The notes under the pieces are model-generated. The model was not told the DNA's origin. It saw only the letters and a list, made by a program, of their open reading frames with translations, and searched no databases. The translations under genes and the position numbers were made by a program. From contig JBBSPE010000236.1 in the NCBI GenBank assembly GCA_038259155.1, positions 1 to 5,592 of the forward strand: 5,592 nt of DNA, given 5' to 3'. The stretch comes from JAABRT01 sp038259155. GTDB taxonomy: Bacteria > Gemmatimonadota > Gemmatimonadetes > Gemmatimonadales > Gemmatimonadaceae. Below, piece after piece: positions 5,359 to 5,592 of this stretch (position 1 is its first letter; the number at the start of each line of letters is the position of its first letter).

Positions 5359-5592
5359 TTACTCCGCCGCTGAGGAAAGGGCGCTGCCTCCCGGACCGTT
5401 CGATCCGGAGCCGCGCCGCAACAGTTGCACCACGAGATAGGCGACGAGTGTGCCGGCGAGACCAGCCATGGCCGGCGTAATGCCGTTGATTGTGGCGCCA
5501 CCGGCGAAGATACGCCAGCCGCCCACGATGGCCATACCGGTGAGAATGGCGGCCATGGCGTGCGCCGACGTGGTGTGCCGGAGGTACAGTCC
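5359..5592 (-). CDS. C-terminal end of a membrane protein, probably sodium:solute symporter (SSS) family
   Basis: The frame is open from the window edge to a TAA at 5361-5359 and encodes the last 77 residues of a larger protein. It reads GLYLRHTTSAHAMAAILTGM first, then a hydrophobic helix to about residue 29, a GGATINGITP loop, a second helix from about 38 to 58 (AGLAGTLVAYLVVQLL), and a short basic, Gly/Ser-rich tail (RRGSGSN...SSAAE). The pattern of an L-Y-x-R-x-T-T loop followed by a helix, a G-I-x-P loop, and a helix ending in V-V-x-L-L is typical of the end of SSS cation/solute symporters. An ATG at 5556 is internal, not a start. The stop is 9 bp from the SDR start, so the gene probably leads the operon and imports its substrate. 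The fragment is too short for certainty; another polytopic transporter is possible. Confidence 0.62.
   Translation of the reverse strand, partial: GLYLRHTTSAHAMAAILTGMAIVGGWRIFAGGATINGITPAMAGLAGTLVAYLVVQLLRRGSGSNGPGGSALSSAAE

Overview
The window is GC-rich bacterial chromosomal DNA with tightly packed genes. Five coding regions lie mainly in one long minus-strand block. A single plus-strand Uma2-family gene and the 5' part of another minus-strand gene sit at the left end. No rRNA, tRNA, CRISPR array, transposase or phage gene is visible. High GC, a Uma2 gene and a lipoprotein-type nucleotide pyrophosphatase/phosphodiesterase would suit an environmental Gram-negative such as Gemmatimonadota, but this assignment is an inference from gene style only.

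Left region (1-1316): a DUF1269-like gene (minus, cut by the window edge) is divergent from a Uma2-family (DUF820) putative nuclease gene at 568-1155 (plus). The 329-bp gap between them holds no convincing gene but carries a 14-bp palindrome and an inverted repeat. Two imperfect 44-nt direct repeats (39/44 identical) bracket the Uma2 gene, at 521-564 and 1192-1235. A perfect 8-bp stem-loop starts three bases after the Uma2 stop codon.

Middle (1317-2008): a 183-residue protein of unknown function (minus) converges on Uma2. Its start has a strong Shine-Dalgarno sequence. A nested hairpin in the 140-bp leader (1880-1940) pairs with part of that Shine-Dalgarno. This is the most interesting unexplained structure in the window.

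Right region (2009-5592, all minus, transcribed right to left): the C-terminus of a membrane protein resembling sodium:solute symporters, then an SDR oxidoreductase, then a tartrate/D-malate-type decarboxylating dehydrogenase, then a secreted or lipid-anchored phosphodiesterase of the NPP family. Spacings are 9 bp, a 4-bp GTGA overlap and 18 bp, so this is very likely one operon. A reasonable inference is uptake of a hydroxy- or sugar-acid by the symporter, oxidation by the SDR and oxidative decarboxylation by the dehydrogenase. The substrate is not readable from the sequence, and the role of the extracytoplasmic phosphodiesterase in such a pathway is unclear.
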